64,000 nucleotides of DNA from Camellia lanceoleosa (lineage: Eukaryota > Streptophyta > Magnoliopsida > Ericales > Theaceae), in the NCBI GenBank assembly GCA_025200525.1, contig CM045761.1, forward strand, positions 135,472,223-135,536,222, in the 5' to 3' direction. The translations under genes and the position numbers were made by a program. The notes beneath the pieces were generated by a model. It was not told the DNA's origin, made no database searches, and saw nothing but the letters and a program-made list of their open reading frames with translations. The number at the start of each line of letters is the position of its first letter. Within the stretch, counting starts at the first letter, position 1. Shown here piece by piece: positions 33,196 to 45,880 of the stretch.

Positions 33196-36100
33196 TGTAG
33201 ATACCCCATTTTTGACCGTCATCAAGACTTGGACGTCATCGTTTGAACACTCGATGATCATCTATGCTCGTGTTCGTTTTGAGTTCGTAAAGGTCTCAGC
33301 TGTGTGCCTTGCCTTGGAGTCTCTCAACTTGTCTGTTTTGTGCTTGGTTGTGGACCAAGAGCTTATGACTTTGTTCCTGGGAGAAGGGGGTGGCATGTTG
33401 GCCACCTCTACAACCCATCGGCCAGGCCCTTTGCCAATCGGCCATGCCCTTTTTCCATTGGCCATCAGTGGTGGCCAGTCGGCATCACTGATGGCCGGTC
33501 GGCCCCTTTAATAGCCGATCGATCATGTCTTTTGGCGAGGCCTTTTCTTTTGCTTGCGAGATATTTTGTTGCAGTGTGCGGTGGTGAGCACAAAACATCC
33601 TCCATCTGGCGTGTATGGATGGATTGTAACAAGCTCTTAGCTTGTCAAACAAGCTTGAAGCTTGTGATTCTATATAAGGGGAGGCTCCTCTCCCCTTTTA
33701 GAGGTTCAGAAAATTTGGATTAGGGTTAACATATCCCTCTCTCTCTATATTTGCACTATATTTGAACCACACACTTTTGCACACAAACACCTATTCAAAC
33801 ACCTTCACTCTTGAGCTGAGGTTCTTGGAGGTTGCATTTGAGTGATTTTGGCTTGGTTTTGCCTCAGAGGCTGCTAGCTTGTTGTTGTTCTTCAAGGGTC
33901 TTCAAGGGTAAGCATATACCCCTTTTAAGCTTTCTTTTGATTAATAGCTTAACCACCTTTGCATGCTACTCTAAGGCTGGTTTTAGCCTCTTTAAAACTC
34001 TGTTTTTAAGGCTTTGAAATGTGGGTTTGAGTCTTGTTTTGTTAGGAGATGTTTCCCTTCTTTTGCTCTATGGCTTATAAAGCCTCTTGAGCCACCATCC
34101 TTAGCCTTTGTTGTGACCTTTGTTTGGCCTTTCTACCACTGAAACTCAGAGGAATTTCAGTGGTAGAAAGTTGGTTTTGAGGCTCAAAATGAGAGGAGGT
34201 GGTCCCCTCTCTTTATGTCTTGTTTGTATGCATAGGCGGCCTACCAAGTGAGCATGCATTTATATCCTCTTAAGGCTTGGTTTGAGCATGTTTTTTTGTG
34301 AGTTTTTGGACCTAGTATAACTCTGTTTTTGGCTGGTTTGGTTGTCTCTTGAATGCTTCATACACTTATAGTGTAATTCTACATTCTAGCCTAACATGCA
34401 TTATGCTTTGGACCACCGTTTTAGCATGTTTTTGGCTCCACTCTAGCAAGATTTTATTCATGTTTTTCCATGCGTAAGCTCTGTTTTAAGTGTTTTTAGT
34501 CATGCATGCCTTGCTTTGTATAGCCATAGTGCAATCTTGCTCACTAGCCTTGAGTTTCAAAGTCTCTAGCATGCTTTACTTGAGTTGTTTGCATGCTTTG
34601 GCCTCATTTCTACCATGATTTCAGTATGTGTAGTGTGGTCATGCTCTCTCATGTTTCACTCTTTCAATGCTTTTGCAGAGTCATGCTTTATGCCTTAATC
34701 ATGGCCTAACTTGTATGCATGCATGCCTAAGCTTTTGGGCTACCATCTCAGTGTATTTTTTGTCTTATTTTGCCATTATACAACTCTGTTTTTAATTGGT
34801 TAGAGCATCCCTCATTTGCTTCTCACACTTGTAGTGTAATCTCATTTATTGGCCTTGCATACTTCATGCTTTATGCCTCTCATTCTAGCATGTGTTGGCT
34901 ACACTCCATCATGTTTCTATCATTGTTTTGACTGCCTTGGGGTGTTTTGAGTTACCTTGGCCTTTGAGGCTTGCTTGATATGGCTATGGTACAAGTGCCT
35001 TTGCTAGTCTTAAGCTTTGTGCCTCTTAGCATGCCTTATTTTTCGTATGTGCATAATTTGGCATCATTTGGAATGTAATTTCAGAGCTTATGTCTTTGCT
35101 ATACTCCCATGTTTATCATCCTTTCATTGTTTTTGAGAGTTGGCCCTTATGCCTAGTTGATGAGCCACTACATGAGCAACATTATCTTGCCTTTCATGCC
35201 ATTATTTCAGAGCATTTTGGCCATTGTTTGGGCATGCATGAGGTCTGTCCATAGTTGGTTTAAGTCCATTGAGCATTGTATTGCATGCCTCTTGTATGGT
35301 GCTCTTTACTTGCTTTGATGCTTTAGCCTACCATGTATGCATTGTTCATATGTTAGAACCTTGTGCATGCCACATTAACATTGTTAGATAGGCATGTTGT
35401 GTGTGTTGCATTGTGTTTGGATTGGACGTCAATCCAAACACGAGGAATGTCGCACGTTTCATACTTGAAGTAATGAAACGCGCCTCATTTCTTGGTCACG
35501 GACACCTTTGATCATGTATGATAAGGTGGAGGTTCATCGAGCCCTATGTGTTATTTGTGCATTGATCAACATTGTGCAAGCTTGACTCCTTGGCCATCAT
35601 GTACCGAGATGCGTGATTGATGGCTTGAGAGTCGAGCACTACACTTCTTTGAGCTTGAGACATGATAAGGAGTGTGGTTGCACACACATTCCCTTGCAAA
35701 TACACTGACATGCCTCTGTTTGTGCTCTACTGTAGCAAAAAGAGAAATTGCAGGAAAAAGTGGCCGACCGGCCATCAGAACTGCCGACCAACCATCAAGG
35801 CTGCCGATCGGCTATTAGAAGTGGCCGTTGGCTATTAACTCCGGCGGATGGCCACCATCTCTGGCCGACCACCCCTCAGCATGTTCCTAAGATAGGTCAT
35901 AATCAACCTGGAAGTTGGCACAATTTTCAGAAGTCCAATAGAGTGCAAATAGAGGCATCATGAGGCACGGTAGTGGATTTCCGAGAGGAAGTCGACCAAG
36001 CATGCATGTCCCTCATCCGCGAGGCCATTTTACCGCTTTACTAGCTAGTTATAGTTAATTGCAAGTTTCTGTAATTAATTAGTTTAATCTGGTTTCTAAT

Positions 36101-37340
36101 AATTAATTAGCTAGAATAGTTAATTAGTTAATTTGTAATAGTTAGCTTAATTAGCGTAACTAGTTAGCTTTCATTTCATTCGAACTGTTCGTCGAGAGGG
36201 CAATTTTGTAATAAGTGTGTATGTGTGCAATGCATGTCTTCCAACCCCCATTTCTTTCTCCCTTTTACTTATCAGCTTTTGATGGTTAGTTTAGGGCATG
36301 TTTCAATTAGCATACTTATGCTTTGCATCGTGCATCATTCATACATCTTGCATACCAGGGCTCGGTAGCATCATTCAAAGCGCATCGTATTCCAATATTT
36401 ACTTGAATACATGTTTCAAAGCATGTTATCTAGTGTTGCATTCATATGCCATCTTAGAATAGCGAGCCTACTTAGTTGCATTTTTGCATGTGTTGCATTA
36501 GGCATCTTAACATAGCTAGGATCATGTATGATTTCTAACTAGCTTCTGTTTTGGCTCGGAGTACTCGATGAGTGTTTATGCATTAGCATCCTTGCATGTA
36601 TGTAAGTGATTGCCATGATAGCATGCTTACCATGAGGCTATGTGCTTATGTGTTTGACTGCATAAATGCCTGTGGATGAAGGCTTCATTGCTTGAATTGG
36701 AACAATTCGTCAAAATGTGCGTTTTAAGCCCACTTGAGAGTGGCAAAATCATGTTTTCTTAAGCCCACTTGAGGGTGGCAAATCCGCATCTTAGCCTATT
36801 TGCGAGTAGCAACATCAAACCATTTTCAAAAAACAAATATGAGATGTTTTGTTCCAACTTGAGTGATTGAGTCTATACTTGTATGTTGTGCGCATCACAT
36901 AGTAAGTTAGCCAATAAACCGAAATAAGAACGCATGTGTTTTCAAAAACAACATATCATGTTAGTAGAGGCCGATCTTTGATCAGGCGAGAAGTGCTCAT
37001 TTCATGACCTTCCCCCTTCGTACCCAAGTTCCCGAGCCGAGGCAACTTTGGTGATGACGGACACGTGGCCTTAGGCACGAGTTAGGGTTTTCTAAATTTT
37101 CCAAAAACAAAATATTTAGGTGGCGACTCTGAAATCTGGCAAAGCAGTCTATGTTTGGCACTTTTTGATTCAAAATTGATTTTTCAAAGCCAATTGCTAG
37201 ATTTGGACTCTTTGGCGATTTATCAGTCTTACATTGCACTTTGTGAGATTAGATTCAGAACCGTGACAGGAGTTCGAATTGTAGTTGCTAGAACTACAAT
37301 TCGCGCCCTCGCGCATAGAGCGGAGTTCGGGCAGTCTACA
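33196..37340 (+). mobile_element. 3' LTR (4145 bp) of the giant Tat/Ogre-like element
   Basis: Aligned end to end with the LTR at 10529-14687, same TG...CA termini and followed by the CCTGG duplication at 37341. TATA at 33671, splice donor at 33908, GGCC arrays at 33400-33540 and 35761-35872. The downstream array is better preserved here than in the 5' LTR. Differences from the 5' LTR are many single-base changes plus small indels, including an added 'aatagccgatcgatcatg' patch at about 33510. A counted divergence would date the insertion. Confidence 0.92.
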
Positions 37341-37345
37341 CCTGG

Positions 37346-38279
37346 TTGGTAGCCAACAAGACCCAGGTCGGTATTAGAGGTCGAAGCTAATACCAGGAGA
37401 TAGTTTATGGTCATACCGGACCATTGTAGAAATTGGTCGGAACTAATGTTAGGACAATTTAATGTCATACTAGACCGTTGTAAGAACTAATTAGAATCAA
37501 TGTCGGGACAGTTTACGGGGTCATGTCGAACCGTTGTAAGAACTGACCGGAATCAATGTCAGGACAATTTATGTGGTCATGCCAGACCATTGTAAGAATT
37601 AATCGGAATCAATGTCGAGACAATTTACGGGGTCATGCCGAACTGTTGTAGGAACTAACTGGAATCAATGTCGGAACAGTTTAAGTGGTCATGTCAGACC
37701 ATTGTAGAAACTAACCGGAATCAATGTCGAGACAGTTTAAAGGGTCATCTTGGGACGATGTAGAGGCGGATGTTGAACCAGCAAGCGTGGCATGCACATA
37801 ACTTATGATGTGGTGCTAAACAATGATGGCAATAGATGACTAAGTGCGCCCAAGGGCGACTTATTAGAAAGTGCACCAGGGAGGCGACTTAGGTGGTACA
37901 CTAAGAGGGCGACTTGGGTTGTCTTGTAAAGGCGACTTAGATTGTGCGCTAGATAGGGTGGCTTAGGTGGTTCACATGGTATATCATCATGCTCACCATG
38001 ATATAAGTATAATATCCCCCTCAAACTCAAATAGGTTTGAAGATAGAAACATATTTGATGTTGAAATAGAGGGAAAGACAAAGTGAAAAAAAATAGATTG
38101 TAAGTAAAAAAAAAGAATATGATAGAGATATTTGGGATAAGAATAAACTAGTGGATAGAGGAAAAGATCACTACGAAGTGATATTGAAAGAAAATATGGC
38201 AGTGAAATGGGTTGAGGTCTGGCGGACGGCCAAGGCAAGGTTGCTGCTCACCTGTGAAGCAAAATTACTAGGTACTTAA
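37346..38279 (-). mobile_element. 5' internal part of the small LTR element with two minisatellites
   Basis: Continuation of 10185-10523 after removal of the giant element. At about 37365-37755 a 59-bp unit repeats six to seven times ('tcaatgtcgggacagttta', then 'ggtcatg', then 'accgttgtaagaact'). At about 37845-37975 a unit of about 30 bp with 'ggcgactta' repeats five times. The rest is AT-rich. No gag or pol is visible, so the element is non-autonomous. Confidence 0.6.
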
Positions 38280-38294
38280 CCAAACTCTAATACC
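38280..38294 (-). other. Primer binding site of the small LTR element, tRNA-iMet type
   Basis: On the minus strand the sequence reads TGGTATTAGAGTTTGG, one change from the TGGTATCAGAGC core complementary to initiator tRNA-Met. It sits directly inside the right LTR, which sets the element's orientation. Confidence 0.6.
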
Positions 38295-38490
38295 AAAAAG
38301 AATTAAAAGAATTATTTGGCTTACCCATGAATGAGGTAAAAGCCATGTATATATAATAAATTCATGACACAATTTAGGAAACGATATAAATAAAAAAATA
38401 ATACTAAATTTGTTATTGACACAATTACAGATTATATACATAATACTAAAAATAAAAAAATTCAATGTACTCTAATTTCTATATTCAATA
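38295..38490 (-). mobile_element. 5' LTR of the small reverse-oriented LTR element
   Basis: Homologous to 9973-10184 and followed by GTAGA, the partner of the GTAGG at 9968. On the minus strand it begins TATTGAATATAG, a decayed form of the TGTT(G/C)..ATATAG start common in Copia-type LTRs. Confidence 0.7.
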
Positions 38491-38495
38491 GTAGA

Positions 38496-39179
38496 GTGAG
38501 AAGGAGGTATAGTGGTAGTCTAGTAGGGTAGGGGTTTGGGGCGGTAATGCTATGAATCCAAAAACAATTCTCAGAAAATATATTTTTAAAAATAATGTGT
38601 GGTTAAAATTTATTGCAAGTGTGAGTCTCATTATAGAATAATTAAATCTAGACCTATATCACTTTTATAAGTTTTTTGATAAATTTTCATGGTTCCTATT
38701 TTTTCTGGGTTTAGGGTGTGAAACAAGGAATATTTAACTAAAAATTTATTTTAATCAATCTTTTTATCAAAAATTCAATTTACATAATTTTTTTTAATAA
38801 AATGTTTGTTTGTTTAATGTTTTTACTTAAACATGATTTTTTATGAAGTTTATTTATTTATATATAGGCTATCCTTGGAGTAGGGTTGGTTGTCAAATGC
38901 CAATTTTTATCAATTAGAATTGGCTTCTACTTGTATGTAACTATTGAAGATTTTCGGCACATTTATTTGACAAATTAGACAAATTAGATTGGATTGAGAT
39001 TGTGAATACGGTAGAATTAAGTAATGTGATTACTAGTATGATAATATTCAGTTGGAGATGAATAATAATTAGTAATACCATAGTAATAATTATTTTTTAT
39101 TTTGCTATGTTTGGATGGTATTAATACATGAAAATTTACAATTGCCCTTCTTTCATTAGCAGAGTTATGTAAGGCAGGC
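38496..39179. other. AT-rich spacer between element clusters
   Basis: No gene. It contains homopolymers and 'gtaataccatagtaataatt' near 39074. It borders the truncated chromovirus at about 39170-39180, and no LTR is visible there. Confidence 0.5.
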
Positions 39180-39925
39180 GAAAAAATTGTATTTGAAATC
39201 TTTTTCAAGAACCTATTAGAGTACTTTTTGATACTGGTGCCTCTTATTCTTTCATATCTAGACAGTTTGTAAAAAGAGAACACCTTGTAACTACCTCTTT
39301 ATCTAGATATATTTGTATTGAGACCTCTTTAGGAGGCGATTACTCTTTATGAGATGTGTAAAGATTTTGAGATTGACTTTACGGGCAAAGTCTTGTACGC
39401 GGACCTAATTGTGTTAGGGTTTGAGAGGTTTGTAATTATTTTGGGTATGGATTGGCTGCGAAAACACTTTGTGACTTTAGATTGTGTTGGAAGGACTGTA
39501 AATATAGATATTCCTGGTATGTCATGGCTTACCCACACTTATAGCGATGGAGTAGAGTCAGTGATGATGAGTTTTCTATGCTCAGTAGAAATCCCTAAGC
39601 AGGATATTAGTGAGGTAAATGTGGTATGTGAGTTTGAGGATGTATTTCAGGAGATACCTAGACTTCCACTTCGACGGGTAGTAGAATTTCGCATTGACTT
39701 AGTGCCAGGAACTGCACCAATTTCTAAGGCAACATATAGAATGGTGCCTAAAGAGCTTGTGGAGATGAAGAAGTAACTAGAAAAGATGTTTCAGAAAGGG
39801 TTCATACGTTCAAGTAACTCCTCGTGGGGAGCACGCACGATCTTTGTCTCCAATAAAGATGACACTCTCCGCGTGTGCATAGATTACAGAGAGCTGAACA
39901 AGGTGACTATCAAGAACAAGTATCC
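39180..39925 (+). pseudogene. Chromovirus protease and RT N-terminus, 5'-truncated
   Basis: Begins inside pol: protease VLFDTGASYSFIS near 39210 (active-site DTG kept), one TGA, then an open frame 39354-39776 with VIILGMDWL, the protease C-terminal ILG motif. A single stop at 39774 separates the RT start (39786): [13 protein letters not shown] and [19 protein letters not shown]. No gag or 5' LTR precedes it. The frame is cut by solo LTR B exactly inside the KYP codons. Confidence 0.8.
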
Positions 39926-42326
39926 TGTCACGACACAAACCCGCCCTATGGGTTCGGCAATGCTTAGGCGATGTCAAGAGATTAGAAGGCCTGCTTAATA
40001 GTAATATAGTAAAAGCAGTCTGAGGGAACGGCGGAAGCCAATCTGATAATTAAACAATGTCAATGGTAATGACAGTCTGTATGCAAAAAGACTTTTCATA
40101 CATATGCATAAATACACGAACAGTACAAAACAGTATGTACAACATTTACAATCGTTTAGGATAGGGACTTAATCCCTATTAAGCGTCTGATCTGTCTGCA
40201 ATCGGTCTATCACGATTATTCTGAATCTTTGAGGCAGACGGGAAATTAAAACACTCCTAAGCCATAGCTTGACAGGCTCGGAACCTCGCAGTGAGGCACA
40301 GTAGTTGGCTTGACAAAAAGAGGAGTCTAACTCACGCTCCTATCTCCGGTCTGGTGCCTGAACACCTACATATATTTATAAACAGTGAGCTAAAACCCAG
40401 TGAATAACATAATGCATAAAGAGGTTTAGAATGAATGTCCTTACAGTAATGAAAACAGTTCATTAAACCAGTATTTCAGTCGTTCAGTCAGTACAGTCAT
40501 ATGTGGTACATCCATTAGCGTAACAGTACAGGAAACAATAGGTCTTAAAAGACCGAACAGTAAATGATGGCTATCAATCGATGCTTGATAGTGGTTCCAA
40601 CAAGGAAGCGAGATCTCTGTAACAATAACGATAACGATGTGATAGTTGCTAAGGATGCCATCTGATTGAATATAGGACATACATTCATTCGATTAACTTG
40701 AGTTCGAGCAGTTCAATTAAGCGATCGAAACATTCACGATTGAACATATCTTTACACAATTGTTACTTACGAGTTACGGGCTACAACTAGGCTAAAGCGT
40801 CCCCAAATACCAACCCTACGGTTTACGGGATGAACACACACTAAGTTATATAGTTGGGAAACAATAACTTAATCCCTACTTAGACTTCGGTGTGGTTCTA
40901 CATCTATATCCTCATTAAGATGCCTTAAACTAGGCCTAAGAATGCCTAGGATGGAATGAGGATGCAAAGATGCACTTTAAAGCATTTTTTAGAATTTTCA
41001 GAAAACAAGGGTCTAGCTCGAGCGTGGGTTTCTACGCTCGAGCGGGCATGTAGACAAAAGGTCTCCGCTCGAGTGTGACTTACGTCGCTCAGGCGCAAGC
41101 TCTGATGAAAATACTGGATGCTCAAAATCCACGCTCGACGGGCGCTCGACCACCGCTCGGGCGTGTGACTAAACCTCCGCTCGGCGTGCAATCCTCGCTC
41201 GGCGAATCGCTATGCAAGATGTTGGGAGCTCGATTTCGCTTAGCGCGGCTTCCACTTCGGCGAGTCAAAAATCTGGAAAATCCAGGTTTGAGTCCCAAGT
41301 TCAAAACTCAACCTTGATGCAACAAAATCGATCCCCTTAGGCCATTTTCTGGAAAAACACATCAAAACCCATAATATTACATGATTCAAAGCTTAATTTG
41401 AGAAATCAAAGCCCAAGAGTAGTTCAATTAAATCCAATTTCAAACAACATTTCATGAACATAATTCCAAACCTGACATGCATGAATTTAAACCAATTTAA
41501 AGCTTCAATGCTTGCTCAAATGAGCTCATTCTTTCAAATTCACGATGAAATCATGGTCCTTAACATTAACATGAACATGCATGTGGGAATTTGTGAAGAA
41601 CAACCTCCAAAAATGAGGAATATGCACAAATTGCATGATTCAAGCTCTAATTCAACACCATTGAACCAATTCTTGACTTAGCTCTTTAAAATACCATGAT
41701 CCATGCTAAAAGGAACTTAAATACACAATTAAGAGGATGAAACTCATACCTAGGTTTCTCAATTACAAGTCTAGAGGCTCAATCAAGCAAGAACTCCTTT
41801 AATCTTCTAAATTTCCAAGCAATATCAAGCAAAAGTGAGATGAAATCAACTCTCCCTCTTGTCTCTCTCTCTAGTCGGCTAGGACACTCAACAAGGCTGA
41901 TAAAATGTTTGTTAAACGTATGATAAGGCTCAAATATGTCTAGGAAGTGGACCACTAGAGTGGCAAAGTTGTAATTAAAGCTAACTTATGTAATTTATCA
42001 ATATTGATCTAATTTACTCATACCAAAACACATTTAAATTAAATATGCCATAAAATCACATAAATTATGATGGTCCTAAAACATCAATCCATTTCTGGTT
42101 CGGCCGCCGATAAGGCCTTCAATTTGCAGTTTAAACATGAAAACATGAACAGATAATCAAGCGAACCTTGATAAGAAATGCATTTAAGCAGTCTGATCAA
42201 TCCATTAGTTCGATTTGATCGATCAATTCAGCATTTCAATCAGTTCGATTACTTATCATAATTAGTCTCAGTTTAGCAGTAATCAGTAGTTTATCGGTAA
42301 ACAGTGGTGAGGGTTGTTACATATCC
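39921..42326 (+). mobile_element. Solo LTR B (39926-42321) with TATCC target duplications
   Basis: TGTCACGACAC to GGTTGTTACA, 2396 bp, flanked by TATCC at 39921-39925 and 42322-42326. Homologous to solo LTR A along its length (shared 'ttgacaggctcggaacctcg', 'actcacgctcctatctccgg' and others). A 'cgctcgagcg' cluster lies at about 41017-41265. It splits the RT of the chromovirus. Confidence 0.9.
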
Positions 42327-42922
42327 GCTACCTAGAATTGATGACTTATTTGATTAGTTAAAGGGGACAACTGTGTTCTCTCAGTTTGATCTTAGAACGG
42401 GTTACCATCAGATGGGTGTGTTAGAGGAAAGTATATTGCTTACTACATTTCGGACTCGGTATGGGTTGTATGAATTTCCTGTATTGCCTTTTGGTTTGAC
42501 AAATCTTCCTGCCTATTTCGTGGACTTGATTAATAGAAATTTTCAACCTTATCTAGATAAGTTTGTGATTATCTTCATAGATGATGTCCTGGTGTATTCT
42601 AAGAATGAGGAAGAGCATAGAGAACACTTGAAAGTTGTGTTCCAGACTTTGGGGGAGCAATAGTTATACGCTAAGTTCAATAAGTGTCACTTTTTGAGAT
42701 AAATAAGTTCGGTTTTTGGGACATGTTGTGTCCAATCAAGAGATAGCGGTAGATCCTAAGAAAATTATTGCGTTAAAGAATGGGCGACCCACAAACCCTT
42801 TAGAGGTCTTGAGTTTTCTAGGACTAGCTAGTTATTACAGGAGATTTATAGATAAGTTTTCCACTATTGCAGCACCCCTGACTAAGTTGGCCCGCAAGAA
42901 TGTGAAGTTCTTATGGACAAAT
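42322..42922 (+). pseudogene. Chromovirus RT (C-terminal part) and connection
   Basis: Resumes the RT: PLPRIDDLFD with one stop, [26 protein letters not shown] and the catalytic [11 protein letters not shown] near 42580. The two catalytic aspartates are intact. A stop at 42661 and a frameshift follow, then [16 protein letters not shown] and FLWT at 42910. It is cut at FLWT by solo LTR C. Confidence 0.85.
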
Positions 42923-45137
42923 TATAACAACCCCGATCTATGATTAATTGCTAAACCATGATTCAGAATGCCTAACGAGTAATTAAGATAAAATCTGAAT
43001 TAATTACATGTGCATTGCATTATTTGTGTTTATATCTGTCTGTCGTAGAAATATCTATTTGTATTTCGGATTTGTTTTGCGAATTGAAGACCTTGTCGGC
43101 ATCCGATCAAGAAATTGCCTTGGTTTATGTGTTATTTAGCATTTATAGAAATTTATGGTGGGTTCAATTAAAATTTGATTCAGAGTCAAATAAGTAGAGT
43201 AAATAATTTAAATCAAATCAAAATTGAGTAAGATTAGTAAATTTAATTAGGCTAAGCTAATTATACCCTATATAAGCCTAATTCATGTCTTGAACTTAAT
43301 TAAACAACACATTTGGCTGAGAATAGAGAGAGTGCGAGGAATCCAACAATTTTAGTGAGAGGAAGAGGAATTTGAGGGGAATTGTTAGAGATTTGGAGAA
43401 TCAAGCTAAGACAACACTATAACTCAACACTAGGTAACCATTCATCTCTGATTCTTGCAGATATGGCATGTGGAAGTTGAATTCATCTCATTTTTGAGGT
43501 CATTTGCATGTCATTGAAGAAAATAATTTAGAAATGCCATGAATTGGAAGAATGGAGTTGAATTGTACACATGCATATTATGTTTTCAAGATTTGAGTTT
43601 TGTTTTGTACAATTTGCAAGCTTTTGTGCTTTGATTTTGTGAAATAATTTTGAATTTCCGATGTTTTCCAAGTTTACACATGTTTCCTTAAGCTTTTGGC
43701 CCAAAAGAACATGATTTATTGGTTTGAATTCGAGTTTTGAAACTTGGGAGCAAATTTGAAAATTCCAGAATTCGGCTTCTCCGCTCAAGCGACGGATTCT
43801 GCGCTCGAGCGACCACTTTTGATTCTGTACTTCCGCTCGAACAACCACAAGTTGGCTCGAGCATAAAATGCATGCTCCCAGAAGTTTACAAGTTTTGCAG
43901 ACCGCTCAAGTGACCAGAGTTGCGCTCGAGTGAAGATCTCAATCTTACGCTCGAGCGACCATCGAGCGGAAACAATCAAGCAACCAGTATTTTTGTAGAG
44001 TTTACAGACCGCTTAAGCAACGGAAGTTGCGCTCGAGCAACCACCCTTATTTTTGACCCTCCGCTTGAGCAAAGAAAGCTACGCTTGAACGAGGACCTTG
44101 TTTTCAGCAACTTTGACCAATTGTTTTCAAGTGCATTTTAGCATTCTCATTGTATCTTAGGCATTCTTAAGCCCTAATTAAGACACAATAATGAAGATAG
44201 GACTTAGAAACACACTAAGAACGAAAGACAATGAATTAAATGAATTTCAAGCATATGTTACAATGTGTGTATGTTATGTGTTTGTTTGTAGGTCACGCAT
44301 CGTAAGCTATCTGACCTGTCTGCTTAAACTATTCTGCAATTGGAGCCATCTGTGAGTAATAACTTTATAAAGTTATGTTCAATTATATATATTTTCTGAA
44401 TGATATAAGATGATCTGTTTTCTGCAATATTATTTTCTGCATGAATGAATGGTTATCCAATATTTCTGAAGAGTATTCGTGGCATTCTTAGCTTTAGATG
44501 ACATCTGTTATCTGTTCTATTAGGTCCCAATTATGGGTCAACTGTACGTCTCATAAGCCAACTGTACCGTCTCCGTGCACACAGGTCAACTGTATGCCAT
44601 TATGGCTGTCCCTTCATGGGTCAACTATTTCTGTTAGTGTTGATGAATGTACCACATATAATTAATTGCAAATTCTGATTATGAGTATGATTCTATTTTG
44701 TTGGTGCTCAATGATGATCGCTAGTGCTCAATAATGATCGCCTGGAACTCTGTTTTGTTGGTCAACCCTTATGCCTCCTAAGGAGGTTCCGAAAGTCATG
44801 TGGTCATGTTTTGTGAACGTATAAGATTTTGTCTTCTTTTTGAAATATGAACAAGTTTTTTGTTTATTTGTATTTTGGGCTAAGTTCCATTCTGGTTATG
44901 TATGTATGAATGTAACATAAAATTGCTATAATTAAGGCATATATGTATGTTTATAAAGTTTGAAAATGTCATCCCATGTATGCACTTGACTCGATGGACT
45001 ATGTATGTTTTATATATCTGCTTCCGGTAGCCCCTTAATTATATGTTATTTCTATACATAGGCCTTTGGTAATCCAAGGATTACTAGCCGGTTACGACGC
45101 TAAACCTATAGGGGCGGATTTTGGTCGTGACACAGAT
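42918..45137 (-). mobile_element. Solo LTR C (42923-45132), reverse orientation
   Basis: On the minus strand it begins TGTCACGACCAAAATCCGCC and ends in GGGGTTGTTATA, 2210 bp. Flanks are CAAAT at 42918-42922 and CAGAT at 45133-45137, one change apart. Removing the insert with one copy restores FLWTDDCEE in the chromovirus frame. Twelve or so 'ccgctcaagcgacc'-type words lie at 43781-44095. The LTR's own end has decayed from TGTAACA to TATAACA. Confidence 0.85.
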
Positions 45138-45880
45138 GATTGTGAAGAGCCTTCCAAGAGTTAAAAGCAACATTTGACTCACTCTGGTGTTAACTATGCG
45201 ATTACAAGGGGAAAAGTTAGTAGTGTTCTTGTCTGAGTGGAACTAGTTTAGGATGTGTGTTGATCTGACATAAGAATGTTATATCTTATGCCTCGCGATA
45301 GTTAAAACCTCATGAGAGACGATACCCTACTCATGCATTAGAGTTGGCAGCAATTGTTTTTGCATTGAAAGTATAGCGACACTACTTGTTTGAGGAGTGC
45401 TTTGAGTTATACACAAATCACAAGAGCCTCAAATATCTTTTTTCTCAAAAAGTGTTGAACATGAGGCAATAGAGGTAGGTTGAATTCATCAGTAGTTATG
45501 ATTTCGAGATCCTTTACCACTCGAGAAAAATGTAGTCACAGATGCATAGTCGACAACATAGGATTATACATTCTTTGATGATTTAGGAATGGAAGTCGTT
45601 GGAGTTAGTTTCAATGCATGATATTTAACCAATAGAGAGTGTCAAGAGGGCATACATTGGTAGTTTGGTAGTGACATTCTTGAGTAAAGTTAAATCGGAT
45701 GACATTTAGATGGGTTCCTCGTCAGCAAGCTCAATGACCTTGTAGTGGATTTGATCAATGATTGTCCTACTGATTGGTCTATGTACTCAGATGGGGATTG
45801 CAATTCAGGGATAGGTTGTATATACCTAACATTGTTGAATTGAAAAGAAATTATAGTTGATGTCCATAGGTCCCGATATA
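45133..45880 (+). pseudogene. Chromovirus RNase H and linker
   Basis: TDDCEE at 45132 continues RT-RNase H. Recognisable pieces: YPTHALELAAIVFALKV near 45330 and FELYTNHKSLKYLFSQK near 45400, the usual end of the gypsy RNase H. Several stops (45379, 45469, 45475) break it. Confidence 0.7.

Noticed and set aside
37803..38238. Minus-strand frames of 92 and 81 codons inside the small LTR element
   Set aside because: They cross the 30-bp minisatellite and AT-rich sequence. No gag or other retroelement motif is present.
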